Shown here: one piece after another, positions 1 to 5,664 of the stretch
Layout of the letters: each line of letters begins with the position of its first letter
How positions within the stretch are numbered: the stretch's first letter is position 1
Source: Bacillota bacterium
GTDB lineage: Bacteria > Bacillota_I > Bacilli_A > RFN20 > CAG-826
NCBI GenBank assembly: GCA_016872075.1
Contig: VHBF01000020.1
Span: 1 to 8,017, forward strand
Reading direction: 5' to 3'
DNA: 8,017 nt
The notes under the pieces: generated by a model
What the model saw: the letters and a program-made list of their open reading frames with translations, nothing else
Databases searched by the model: none
What the model was told of the DNA's origin: nothing
Translations under genes and position numbers: made by a program

Positions 1-834
1 ACGTATCTTTTGTGAAGTGGGTGCCCACACTTTAAAGATTGCTTCAGAAGCATTAAACGTCAACCCTAAATCACTTCCAGCGTATGTGAATTCTTGATTG
101 AACTTAGTCGTTTCAAATAATCGATTCGCAAGCACGGTTCTAATTTTAGTTTTGGTATCAGTGGGTTTGAATTTAACCCGAACTCGATAAAGTAAAGAGA
201 TATCGGCATCACTCGTTAACGGTGCTTGAAGACCATTATTACCAGCGCCACCCGTGGCGATTACATCTTCGTCTGCGAGAATTTCATAACTCGTAAAAGC
301 GGCATTGGTTTGAATTTCAATTCGATTCCAACTAGAAAAGTATGCGCCTGTAATCCGATCACCAGTCGCATCTGCTTCCGTAAAGTAGTATTCCGATTCT
401 CCTAATATTAAATAAACGTTCATTTCCCCTTCTGCAGTAATGAAGGAATAAAAATCGGTAAAGAAAATCGAAGTGTCAGGTGATTGTCCAGCCCAAGTCG
501 TCGCAGGGCGAACAATATAATTTAATTTACTTCTTGTTTCCCAAGTATCAATCGGTAAGGTGATGTAACCACCATAGGCATCGGATTGAGTGAAGATAAA
601 TAGTTCACCATCAAAACCATCTTCCCAAATCCATAAAGCATGATTTGCATAATTGACAACATTATCGCCTCTTAAACGAAAAGTGATCTCTGAAATTGAT
701 ACATCAGTAATTGAAGAAGTGGTGGTTGAATTTGAATTACTTGAACTTATTGAGTTGCTTGAGGAAGAATTATTACATGCCGAAAGTGTAATAAGTCCTA
801 AAAGTAAATAAATCGAAAATCGATATCGTTTCAT
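1..834 (-). CDS. pulA: Type I pullulanase, lipoprotein, N-terminal part (runs off the left edge)
   Basis: Pullulanase hydrolyses alpha-1,6 branch points of pullulan, glycogen and starch; this one would act anchored to the outer face of the membrane. The 278 visible codons are open to the window edge. Residues 1-20 form a lipoprotein signal peptide (MKRYR, hydrophobic stretch, lipobox LSAC with C20), followed by a Ser/Asn/Thr-rich linker (about 21-43). Residues about 47-150 resemble the pullulanase-associated CBM41 domain: HALWIWEDG near 65-73, then a GEMNVYL turn and a YYFTEA end. A linker domain follows, then a DLGLTF motif and FKVWAP at 267-272, which open the CBM48 domain found before the GH13 catalytic barrel. 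The catalytic domain lies outside the window, so activity cannot be judged. The gene lies 33 bases after the secreted protein gene on the same strand. The start has no Shine-Dalgarno sequence. The family call is secure; the exact substrate is inferred. Confidence 0.88.
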   Translation of the reverse strand, partial: MKRYRFSIYLLLGLITLSACNNSSSSNSISSSNSNSTTTSSITDVSISEITFRLRGDNVVNYANHALWIWEDGFDGELFIFTQSDAYGGYITLPIDTWETRSKLNYIVRPATTWAGQSPDTSIFFTDFYSFITAEGEMNVYLILGESEYYFTEADATGDRITGAYFSSWNRIEIQTNAAFTSYEILADEDVIATGGAGNNGLQAPLTSDADISLLYRVRVKFKPTDTKTKIRTVLANRLFETTKFNQEFTYAGSDLGLTFNASEAIFKVWAPTSQKIR

Positions 835-841
835 TCAAAAA

Positions 842-850
842 ATAATAGCA
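842..850 (-). promoter_or_regulatory. Possible extended -10 just before pulA
   Basis: On the minus strand this reads TGCTATTAT, an extended -10 (TGn plus 5 of 6 matches to TATAAT). No -35 is recognisable. Transcription would begin about one base before the pulA ATG, giving an almost leaderless mRNA, which would fit the missing Shine-Dalgarno sequence. In such an AT-rich gap the match may be chance. Confidence 0.3.
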
Positions 851-867
851 TGAATAAGTGTCTAAGA

Positions 868-1554
868 TTAAACAGCAGAACCCCTAGAATAGTTTTCTGA
901 TAATCTATTTTTCTTATCTGTGATTGTTGTGGCACCACCAAAGTCATCATCCACAGTTGTGGAACCCGTAAATGTGTTTGTTGTAAAGAATAAATCATCA
1001 ATTTGTGGATAAGCATTAAATCCATTTGCTGTACTTGAAGAACAGGTGTCAATTTTATTTAGTAATGCCACAACGTCAGAATTACTTAAACCAAGATTAT
1101 CTACAGTAGTGGCATTACGTTTAGTTCCATCACTACCTAACCAAGCTGAAATTGCAACCGCCTTGTAGTTTGTTGGACCCGTTAAAAAAATAGAACTCAT
1201 CGATATATCAACAGATTGATTACTATTTTTGTTACCATTACCACTTGCTCTGTCTTTAACTAAAAAATTAGTAGTATCAACAGGTACATCATAATAAAAC
1301 ATCCCTTGCCAATAATCATTGATTACTTGAGTCATAGGACTTGCTGTATCAAATGTGTTAGATGTTGAACCACCCCAATAATAAATATACATTTGATCAC
1401 CAGCATCCCAACCACCTTCTAAATAAACGTAAATTCTTTTATCATCTGCAGCAGCTTGTGGTTCGAATTGACTTGTATTTTGATTTGCAGATAAGACGAC
1501 ACCACCCACCATAAAGGTTGTGAGGGTTGCCAAAAGTGTTTTTTTAAAATTCAT
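868..1554 (-). CDS. Secreted protein with a probable starch-binding-type domain, function unknown
   Basis: This 228-residue protein has a clear signal peptide: NFKK, hydrophobic residues 7-21, and cleavage plausible after LSA (23) or QAAA (36). Residues about 39-118 look like a small beta-sandwich carbohydrate-binding module: RIYVYLEGGW, YIYYWGG with W49, Y56, Y58, Y59 and W60, then GMFYYDVP at 84-91 and NFLVKD at 96-101, ending in an N/G-rich NQSVDI turn. The pattern recalls starch-binding CBM25/26 modules, but this is inference from motifs. The C-terminal half (about 130-228) is not recognised; it has one Cys (C171) in IDTCSSS and a GFNAYPQIDDLFF motif. There is no sortase signal or C-terminal membrane anchor. 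Ribosome site AAGGGA lies 8 bases before the ATG. A promoter and cre-like operator lie upstream and pulA follows, so a role in glucan capture near the pullulanase is likely. It could equally be a structural surface protein. Confidence 0.75.
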   Translation of the reverse strand: MNFKKTLLATLTTFMVGGVVLSANQNTSQFEPQAAADDKRIYVYLEGGWDAGDQMYIYYWGGSTSNTFDTASPMTQVINDYWQGMFYYDVPVDTTNFLVKDRASGNGNKNSNQSVDISMSSIFLTGPTNYKAVAISAWLGSDGTKRNATTVDNLGLSNSDVVALLNKIDTCSSSTANGFNAYPQIDDLFFTTNTFTGSTTVDDDFGGATTITDKKNRLSENYSRGSAV

Positions 1555-1566
1555 GATAAAGTTCCC

Positions 1567-1578
1567 TTTTGATCAAAA
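1567..1578. repeat. 12-base perfect palindrome in the 5' leader
   Basis: TTTTGATCAAAA is a perfect palindrome lying in the predicted 42-base leader of the secreted protein gene and abutting its Shine-Dalgarno sequence. It has no loop, so a DNA-binding site is more natural than an RNA hairpin. It is AT-rich, and chance is possible. Confidence 0.4.
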
Positions 1579-1602
1579 AATAAAAGATAACAATTTATTG
1601 AT

Positions 1603-1618
1603 ATGTTAGCGGTTACAT
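1603..1618. promoter_or_regulatory. cre-like / LacI-family operator
   Basis: ATGTTAGCGGTTACAT fits the degenerate catabolite-responsive element consensus WTGNNARCGNWWWCAW at every position and is an imperfect palindrome around the central CG (TGT...ACA). It covers the -10 hexamer and part of the spacer of the minus-strand promoter, a position where CcpA or a MalR-type LacI/GalR regulator would block RNA polymerase. The genes behind it are glucan-related, which supports the call. Which regulator binds cannot be told from the sequence. Confidence 0.65.
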
Positions 1619-1631
1619 TTTAATTTGTCAA
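1603..1631 (-). promoter_or_regulatory. Sigma-A-type promoter of the glucan module
   Basis: The -35 is a perfect TTGACA (1631-1626), followed by a 17-base spacer and a -10 of TAACAT (1608-1603, 4 of 6 matches). Transcription would start near 1596, leaving a leader of about 42 bases with AAGGGA 8 bases ahead of the ATG at 1554. It probably serves both the secreted protein gene and pulA, since I see no terminator between them. Confidence 0.7.
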
Positions 1632-1639
1632 TATCTTTG

Positions 1640-1658
1640 TTTTGAAATTCATTCAAAA
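1640..1658. repeat. Inverted repeat upstream of the -35
   Basis: TTTTGAA and TTCAAAA form perfect 7-base arms around a 5-base spacer (ATTCA). It lies 8 bases upstream of the minus-strand -35, in the divergent intergenic region, a usual place for an activator or second operator. It could act on either flanking gene. No family consensus is recognised. Confidence 0.4.
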
Positions 1659-1708
1659 TAGCCACATTTTGTTCATTTCAAAGGAATAAGTGTCCCTAAA
1701 TTATTTTG

Positions 1709-1717
1709 TGATAAAAT
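1709..1717 (+). promoter_or_regulatory. Possible extended -10 of the comEB-truA operon
   Basis: TGATAAAAT gives the TGn extension plus TAAAAT (5 of 6). No convincing -35 lies 16-18 bases upstream. The predicted start, near 1724, would leave only about 12 bases before the comEB ATG, with AGGA at the very 5' end of the message. This makes it a weak candidate, but it is the best one in the gap. Confidence 0.35.
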
Positions 1718-1735
1718 TGATTTAGGAAAAAACAT

Positions 1736-2215
1736 ATGCCAAAAAGAACGAATTATATCTCCTGGGATGAGTATTTTATGGGTATTGCCGTTAATTCTGC
1801 AATGCGTAGTAAAGACCCTTCTACCCAAGTTGGAGCCTGTATCGTTAATCCGATGAATAAAGTGGTCTCCATTGGCTATAACGGCATGCCTTCAGGCGTT
1901 GATGATGATCAAGTATCTTGGGAACCCAAAGAAGGATTAGAAAGTAAGTATCTTTATGTCGCGCATGCAGAATTGAATGCCATTCTGAATGCTAAGGATG
2001 GTTCGGCATTACAAAACACTAAAATATATGTGACCTTATTCCCTTGTAATGAATGTGCAAAGGCGATCATTCAATCGGGAATCAAAGAAGTGGTGTATCA
2101 AGAAGATAAATACAAAGATTCAATCGCCTCACAAGCTGCTAAAAAGCTATTTGCCCTCGCGAAAGTGAAGACGACGCAATACAAAGGTCGTCTCCCTCAT
2201 ATTGATTACAAGTAA
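1736..2215 (+). CDS. comEB: dCMP deaminase (ComEB family)
   Basis: This cytosolic zinc enzyme deaminates dCMP to dUMP, supplying thymidylate synthesis. The 159-residue protein has the deaminase signature: HAE at 77-79 (H77 zinc ligand, E79 proton shuttle) and PCNEC at 103-107 (C104 and C107 zinc ligands). The dCMP-deaminase N-terminal block SWDEYFMGIA and KDPSTQVGA at 26-34, and the GYNGMPSG loop at 47-54, separate it from cytidine and tRNA adenosine deaminases. Length is normal for bacterial members. AGGA lies 8 bases before the ATG. The ComEB name comes from its place in the Bacillus comE locus; no competence gene is present here. It is the first gene of the tightly packed operon that continues into the ECF transporter, an unusual partner with no obvious biochemical link. 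The next ATG follows its TAA directly. Confidence 0.93.
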   Translation: MPKRTNYISWDEYFMGIAVNSAMRSKDPSTQVGACIVNPMNKVVSIGYNGMPSGVDDDQVSWEPKEGLESKYLYVAHAELNAILNAKDGSALQNTKIYVTLFPCNECAKAIIQSGIKEVVYQEDKYKDSIASQAAKKLFALAKVKTTQYKGRLPHIDYK

Positions 2216-2455
2216 ATGAAAAAAGAAAAAAATAAATTCGGTTTGATTAAAGGTTTTAGGCGTCGTTTTTTTTTACTAACTTTGGTTTACCTTACTTTCA
2301 TGGTGTCCATTTGGACAACCCTTGCCCAATTCTATAATGAGGGTGTTGGTTTTAATTGGATTTTTTGGTTAGTGATAAGTTTGTCTTTATTAATATGGAT
2401 TGGCTTGATTATATGGGTGGAACTATCCCAACTCAAACGGTATGGCCATGATTAA
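2216..2455 (+). CDS. Small two-helix membrane protein, unknown function
   Basis: I do not recognise this 79-residue protein. Residues 1-17 are strongly basic (KKEKNK, then RRR at 15-17); two hydrophobic helices follow at about 18-38 and 46-68, joined by a short loop (YNEGVGFN), and a polar tail ends GHD. By the positive-inside rule both ends face the cytoplasm. It starts on the base after the comEB stop, with no Shine-Dalgarno sequence, and its end overlaps ecfA1 by 8-14 bases, so it is probably translated by coupling. It is too short for an ECF S component (usually about six helices). A 9-T run at 2266-2274 lies in the first helix. Its place suggests a link with the transporter, but nothing proves it. 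Confidence 0.7.
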   Translation: MKKEKNKFGLIKGFRRRFFLLTLVYLTFMVSIWTTLAQFYNEGVGFNWIFWLVISLSLLIWIGLIIWVELSQLKRYGHD

Positions 2456-3251
2456 GGTTGAGCATCTCAGTTTTGCTTACGAAGCAAACAAAACCGTTTT
2501 AAACGATATTTCCTTTCATATTCCTCAAGGCCAATTTGTTGCTTTGATGGGACATAATGGTTCGGGTAAATCCACCCTCGCTAAGTTACTCGCAGGTTTA
2601 CTAGAGAATAAAACTGGCATCATCAAAATTGATGATGAATTATTGAATGCGTCTTCGATTCGTGACATTCGCAAGAAACTTGGGATTGTTTTTCAAAATC
2701 CGGATAATCAATTTATTGGTTCGACGGTCGCGGATGATTTAGCCTTTGGTTTAGAAAACCGATTCGTGCCGCATGAACTCATGCAAAAACGGATTGAGGC
2801 TTTTGCTGACCAAGTGGGGATGAAAGCTTTTTTACATCAAGAACCCACTTCCTTGTCTGGTGGACAAAAACAAAGGGTGGCGATAGCAGGCGTCTTGGCG
2901 ATGGAACCCAAAGTTCTATTGTTGGATGAAGCTACCGCGATGTTAGATCCGCAAGGAAAAAAAGAAATCCGTGAACTAATGCTAAGGATTCGCCTACAGT
3001 ATCCAACCTTAACCATTTTGGCGATTACGCATGATGTGGAAGAAGCGGTGCTCGCTGATCAAATCTTGGTTTTAAAAGAAGGTCGGTTGGCATTCCATGG
3101 ATTACCAGATACGTTATTTAGAGACGTCTCACTCGTCCAAGATTTAAAGTTATCCTTACCTTTTGTGTATGAACTATTAGCCGCATTTCCAAAGATCGCA
3201 CCCAAATCCTTGTTTGATTTAGATGCATGGGCGGAAGTTTTATGCCGATAA
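2442..3251 (+). CDS. ecfA1: ECF transporter ATPase A1 (EcfA1)
   Basis: This is one of two unlike ABC ATPases that drive uptake by group II energy-coupling-factor transporters, which import vitamins or metal ions with interchangeable S components. All ABC motifs are intact: Walker A GHNGSGKST at 37-45, Q-loop Q85 in VFQNPDNQ, signature LSGGQ at 138-142, Walker B VLLLDE at 158-163 with catalytic E163, a D-loop in ATAMLDP, and switch H197. The NPDNQ and DEATAMLDP forms are typical of EcfA1. The 269-residue length is normal. The start may be ATG 2442 or ATG 2448; the latter (MIKVEHLSF) fits the family N terminus better, and neither has a Shine-Dalgarno sequence. It overlaps the upstream small gene and, by 10 bases, ecfA2. 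Confidence 0.93.
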   Translation: MAMIKVEHLSFAYEANKTVLNDISFHIPQGQFVALMGHNGSGKSTLAKLLAGLLENKTGIIKIDDELLNASSIRDIRKKLGIVFQNPDNQFIGSTVADDLAFGLENRFVPHELMQKRIEAFADQVGMKAFLHQEPTSLSGGQKQRVAIAGVLAMEPKVLLLDEATAMLDPQGKKEIRELMLRIRLQYPTLTILAITHDVEEAVLADQILVLKEGRLAFHGLPDTLFRDVSLVQDLKLSLPFVYELLAAFPKIAPKSLFDLDAWAEVLCR

Positions 3252-4081
3252 AACTAAATCATGTCTTTCATATTTATTCGCAAAAGACTCCGTTTCAATT
3301 TGAAGCCTTACAAGATGTTTCTTTAGTCATTGAAGAAAAAAGTTTTACTGCGATTATCGGTCATACAGGTAGTGGTAAATCAACACTCATTCAACATTTA
3401 AATGCTCTATTATTGCCAACCTCAGGTGAGGTGGAAGTAAACGGTATTGTCATTCGTGCGAATCAGTTACCGAAAGACGTAAAAAAGATTCGCCAATATG
3501 CCGGTGTGGTTTTTCAATTTCCAGAAGCCCAACTTTTTGAAGAACGCGTGCTGGATGATGTGATGTTTGGTCCATTAAATTTTGGCAAGACAAAAAATGA
3601 GGCAAGAGAAGCAGCCCAACTAGCCTTACAACAAGTTGGTTTAGATTCCTCATTCTTTGAACGGTCACCCTTTGAATTATCTGGTGGTGAACGAAGAAGA
3701 GTGGCGATTGCAGGTATTTTAGCCATGCAACCCAAAGTTTTGATATTAGATGAACCCACTGCCGGCCTTGACCCAGAAAGGGCTAGCCACATGATGTCAT
3801 TATTTACGAAACTGCATCAACAAGGCATGACGATTATTTTAGTGACCCACGATATGGAATTAGTGTTACAGTTTGCCAATCAAGTGATTGTCATGGAACA
3901 AGGTAAAGTCATCGCACAAACCTCACCCCAAAACTTATTTTATGGAGCGTCACGCCAAGAAAGTTTTATCAGACCTCCCCTTGTGCAGTTAATTGAAAAG
4001 CTTAGAAAAAAAGGAAAAACGATTACGGCAAATCAAGAACGATCACTCGTGGATTTTATCGCTGGTTGGAAGGTAAACTGA
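3242..4081 (+). CDS. ecfA2: ECF transporter ATPase A2 (EcfA2)
   Basis: This is the second ATPase of the ECF module and should form the A1-A2 heterodimer that binds EcfT. With the start at 3242 it has 279 residues: Walker A GHTGSGKST at 40-48, Q92 in VFQFPEAQLF, signature LSGGE at 146-150, Walker B VLILDE at 166-171 with E171, then PTAGLDP and switch H203. The FPEAQLF and DEPTAGLDP forms and the FTAIIGHTGSGKST block mark EcfA2. ATG 3242 is preferred over ATG 3227 because MPIKLNHV matches the family start and GGAAG lies about 5 bases upstream. The start lies inside the end of ecfA1, overlapping by 10 bases. It ends in TGA, with ecfT starting 2 bases later. Confidence 0.93.
   Translation: MPIKLNHVFHIYSQKTPFQFEALQDVSLVIEEKSFTAIIGHTGSGKSTLIQHLNALLLPTSGEVEVNGIVIRANQLPKDVKKIRQYAGVVFQFPEAQLFEERVLDDVMFGPLNFGKTKNEAREAAQLALQQVGLDSSFFERSPFELSGGERRRVAIAGILAMQPKVLILDEPTAGLDPERASHMMSLFTKLHQQGMTIILVTHDMELVLQFANQVIVMEQGKVIAQTSPQNLFYGASRQESFIRPPLVQLIEKLRKKGKTITANQERSLVDFIAGWKVN
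4068..4073 (+). promoter_or_regulatory. Ribosome binding site deciding the ecfT start
   Basis: GGAAGG lies 10 bases before ATG 4084. It favours that codon over the in-frame TTG at 4066, which overlaps the site itself and would add six residues. Confidence 0.5.
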
Positions 4082-4083
4082 AC

Positions 4084-4920
4084 ATGGCATCGATCACCTT
4101 AGGCCGTTACATGCCTTACCACTCCTTGATGCATCGCTTAGATCCACGCATCAAGTTATTCGCGATGATTTCATTGATGGTGTCTATATTTTTAAGATTT
4201 GGCTCGGTGTGGACGGACTTAACCTTATATGCAGTGATTTTTCTTTTGATCTCATTCATCATGCGGATGACTAACATTAAATTCAGTCAACTTTACCGCC
4301 AATTAAAACCTTTATGGTTAATGTTAGTTTTTTTATTGGTGATTAATTTATTGTTGCCGAATACTCAAGAGCTGAGTGGTTACCTTGATCTTTGGGGTAT
4401 CAAAATATACTATGCTGCTTTGTTACAAACGTTTTATATTGTCTTTCGTTTAGTCTTGATGATTGCCTTAACGTTAGTCATCACTGCCTCGACAAGACCG
4501 TTAGACTTAACTTATGCAATTGAATGGTACTTATCGCCTTTGAAAGTTGTTCGCTTTCCGAGTCATGAAGTGGCGATGACCATGAGTATTGCCCTTCGAT
4601 TTATTCCCACATTACTTGAAGAGACATATCGGATTATGAAAGCACAAGCATCGCGAGGTGTTGATTTTATTCACGGAAAATTGAAAGAAAAATTAAGGGC
4701 AATGGTTTCCTTAATCGTTCCGTTATTTATTTCAGCATTTCAACGCAGTGAAGAATTAGCGAATGCGATGGAAGCACGCGGTTACGATCCGAGTGCCAAA
4801 CGCACCCGTTATCGGGAACTGACTTGGCATCGTTGCGATACCTTTGCCTTGTTATTCATGATGGTTTACCTCAGCTTATTTGTTGCCCTTTATGTGAGTG
4901 GATTCACATTACCTTTATAA
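4084..4920 (+). CDS. ecfT: ECF transporter transmembrane coupling protein (EcfT)
   Basis: EcfT is the membrane scaffold that joins the EcfA1-A2 ATPase pair to a substrate-binding S component. The 278-residue protein has hydrophobic segments at about 23-62 (two helices), 77-91, 108-135 and 251-274. The two cytosolic coupling helices carry the expected small-Arg-small motifs, ASRG at 189-192 and EARG at 230-233 (EARGYDP), which dock into the ATPases. The N-terminal LGRYMPYHSLMHRLDPRIKL block is characteristic of the family. ATG 4084 is preferred to the TTG at 4066. No S component is encoded nearby, as is usual for group II modules that serve several S proteins encoded elsewhere; the substrate therefore cannot be named. 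Its TAA is followed at once by the truA ATG. Confidence 0.92.
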   Translation: MASITLGRYMPYHSLMHRLDPRIKLFAMISLMVSIFLRFGSVWTDLTLYAVIFLLISFIMRMTNIKFSQLYRQLKPLWLMLVFLLVINLLLPNTQELSGYLDLWGIKIYYAALLQTFYIVFRLVLMIALTLVITASTRPLDLTYAIEWYLSPLKVVRFPSHEVAMTMSIALRFIPTLLEETYRIMKAQASRGVDFIHGKLKEKLRAMVSLIVPLFISAFQRSEELANAMEARGYDPSAKRTRYRELTWHRCDTFALLFMMVYLSLFVALYVSGFTLPL

Positions 4921-5664
4921 ATGATGAAGCAAAGGTTTGTAGGTGTCTTAATGTTTAAGGGAACCAAGTTCCAAGGTTGGCAAACCCAAAAACAAGGCCA
5001 ATCTATCCAAGAACATGTTGAAAAAATCTTTAGCCAAATGCTCAATCAAACCATTCAAGTTTATGGGGCTTCAAGAACGGACGCTGGGGTCCATGCAAGA
5101 GGATTTGTGTTTCATATGGATGCAAACACAACTATGCCAGTGTCAAAAATGGTGCATGCCTTTAATCGCATGGTGGATGCTGACATTTATTTGGTTAGTT
5201 TAAAGAAAGTTCCGTCTTCATTTGAAGCCCGCTATCAACATTCTAAAAAAACGTATACCTATCAAATCTTATTAGGCGAGCGCAATCCTTTCTTACAAGA
5301 CACGGTGATGCATGTTCCACAATCGTTATTTTTGTCAAAGATTAAACTAGCGATGAAATTATTTTTAGGTCAACATGACTTTCGCAATTTCACGACTAAG
5401 AAAGAAGATGGCGCGGATTTTATTCGCACCATTTTTCAATTTCAACTGAAACAACAAGGTTCAATACTGATCTTTAAGATTGTTGGTGATGGGTTTATGA
5501 CCTATATGGTGAGAATGATGATTGGTTCGTTGATTGCAATCGGAGAAGGAAAAATAAGTGTTGAAACGTTACAACAATATATAGACAATACTCTTAAAGG
5601 CCCAGTCTCCTACAAAGCAGAACCCCAAGGGTTATGTTTAGAAAAGGTACATTTTGAAAAATAA
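4921..5664 (+). CDS. truA: tRNA pseudouridine(38-40) synthase TruA
   Basis: TruA isomerises uridines 38-40 in the anticodon arm of many tRNAs. The 247-residue protein has the catalytic Asp in GASRTDAGVHA (D54), the N-terminal FKGTKFQGWQ strand at 12-21, FEARY at 101-105, the active-site Tyr in KKTYTY (Y112), a GQHDFRNFTT block and the GDGFMTYMVRMM helix. The length is normal. Two ATGs stand in a row (4921 and 4924) directly after the ecfT TAA, and there is no Shine-Dalgarno sequence, so translation probably depends on coupling to ecfT. The ecfT-truA adjacency is common in Bacillota. Its end overlaps the TTG start of the next gene by 11 bases. Confidence 0.95.
   Translation: MMKQRFVGVLMFKGTKFQGWQTQKQGQSIQEHVEKIFSQMLNQTIQVYGASRTDAGVHARGFVFHMDANTTMPVSKMVHAFNRMVDADIYLVSLKKVPSSFEARYQHSKKTYTYQILLGERNPFLQDTVMHVPQSLFLSKIKLAMKLFLGQHDFRNFTTKKEDGADFIRTIFQFQLKQQGSILIFKIVGDGFMTYMVRMMIGSLIAIGEGKISVETLQQYIDNTLKGPVSYKAEPQGLCLEKVHFEK
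5642..5647 (+). promoter_or_regulatory. Ribosome binding site for the TTG start of the PHP phosphatase
   Basis: AAAAGG lies 6 bases before TTG 5654 within the end of truA. It supports TTG as start: the next in-frame Met (residue 54) would remove the metal-binding HSHT and SDH motifs. Confidence 0.5.

Noticed and set aside
831..1052. A 73-codon minus-strand frame ending in a hydrophobic tail, possibly a frameshifted C-terminal anchor of the secreted protein
   Set aside because: It overlaps the well-supported 868-1554 gene in another frame, has low-complexity Q/L composition from T-rich DNA, and no ribosome site.
1555..1735. A small RNA or tRNA in the divergent gap
   Set aside because: The 181 bases are AT-rich and hold promoter and operator elements; no cloverleaf or stable fold was seen.
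3227..3241. Earlier ATG for ecfA2 adding MGGSF
   Set aside because: No ribosome site before it; family members start at the position of ATG 3242.
3450..3792. Two minus-strand frames of 72 and 92 codons inside ecfA2
   Set aside because: They are antisense to a fully conserved ABC ATPase, have no start context and no recognisable protein features.
4066..4083. TTG start for ecfT adding six residues
   Set aside because: It overlaps the GGAAGG site and the ecfA2 end; ATG 4084 has better spacing and fits the family N terminus.
5015..5203. A 62-codon frame inside truA
   Set aside because: It is an alternative frame within conserved TruA coding sequence; no ribosome site or domain.
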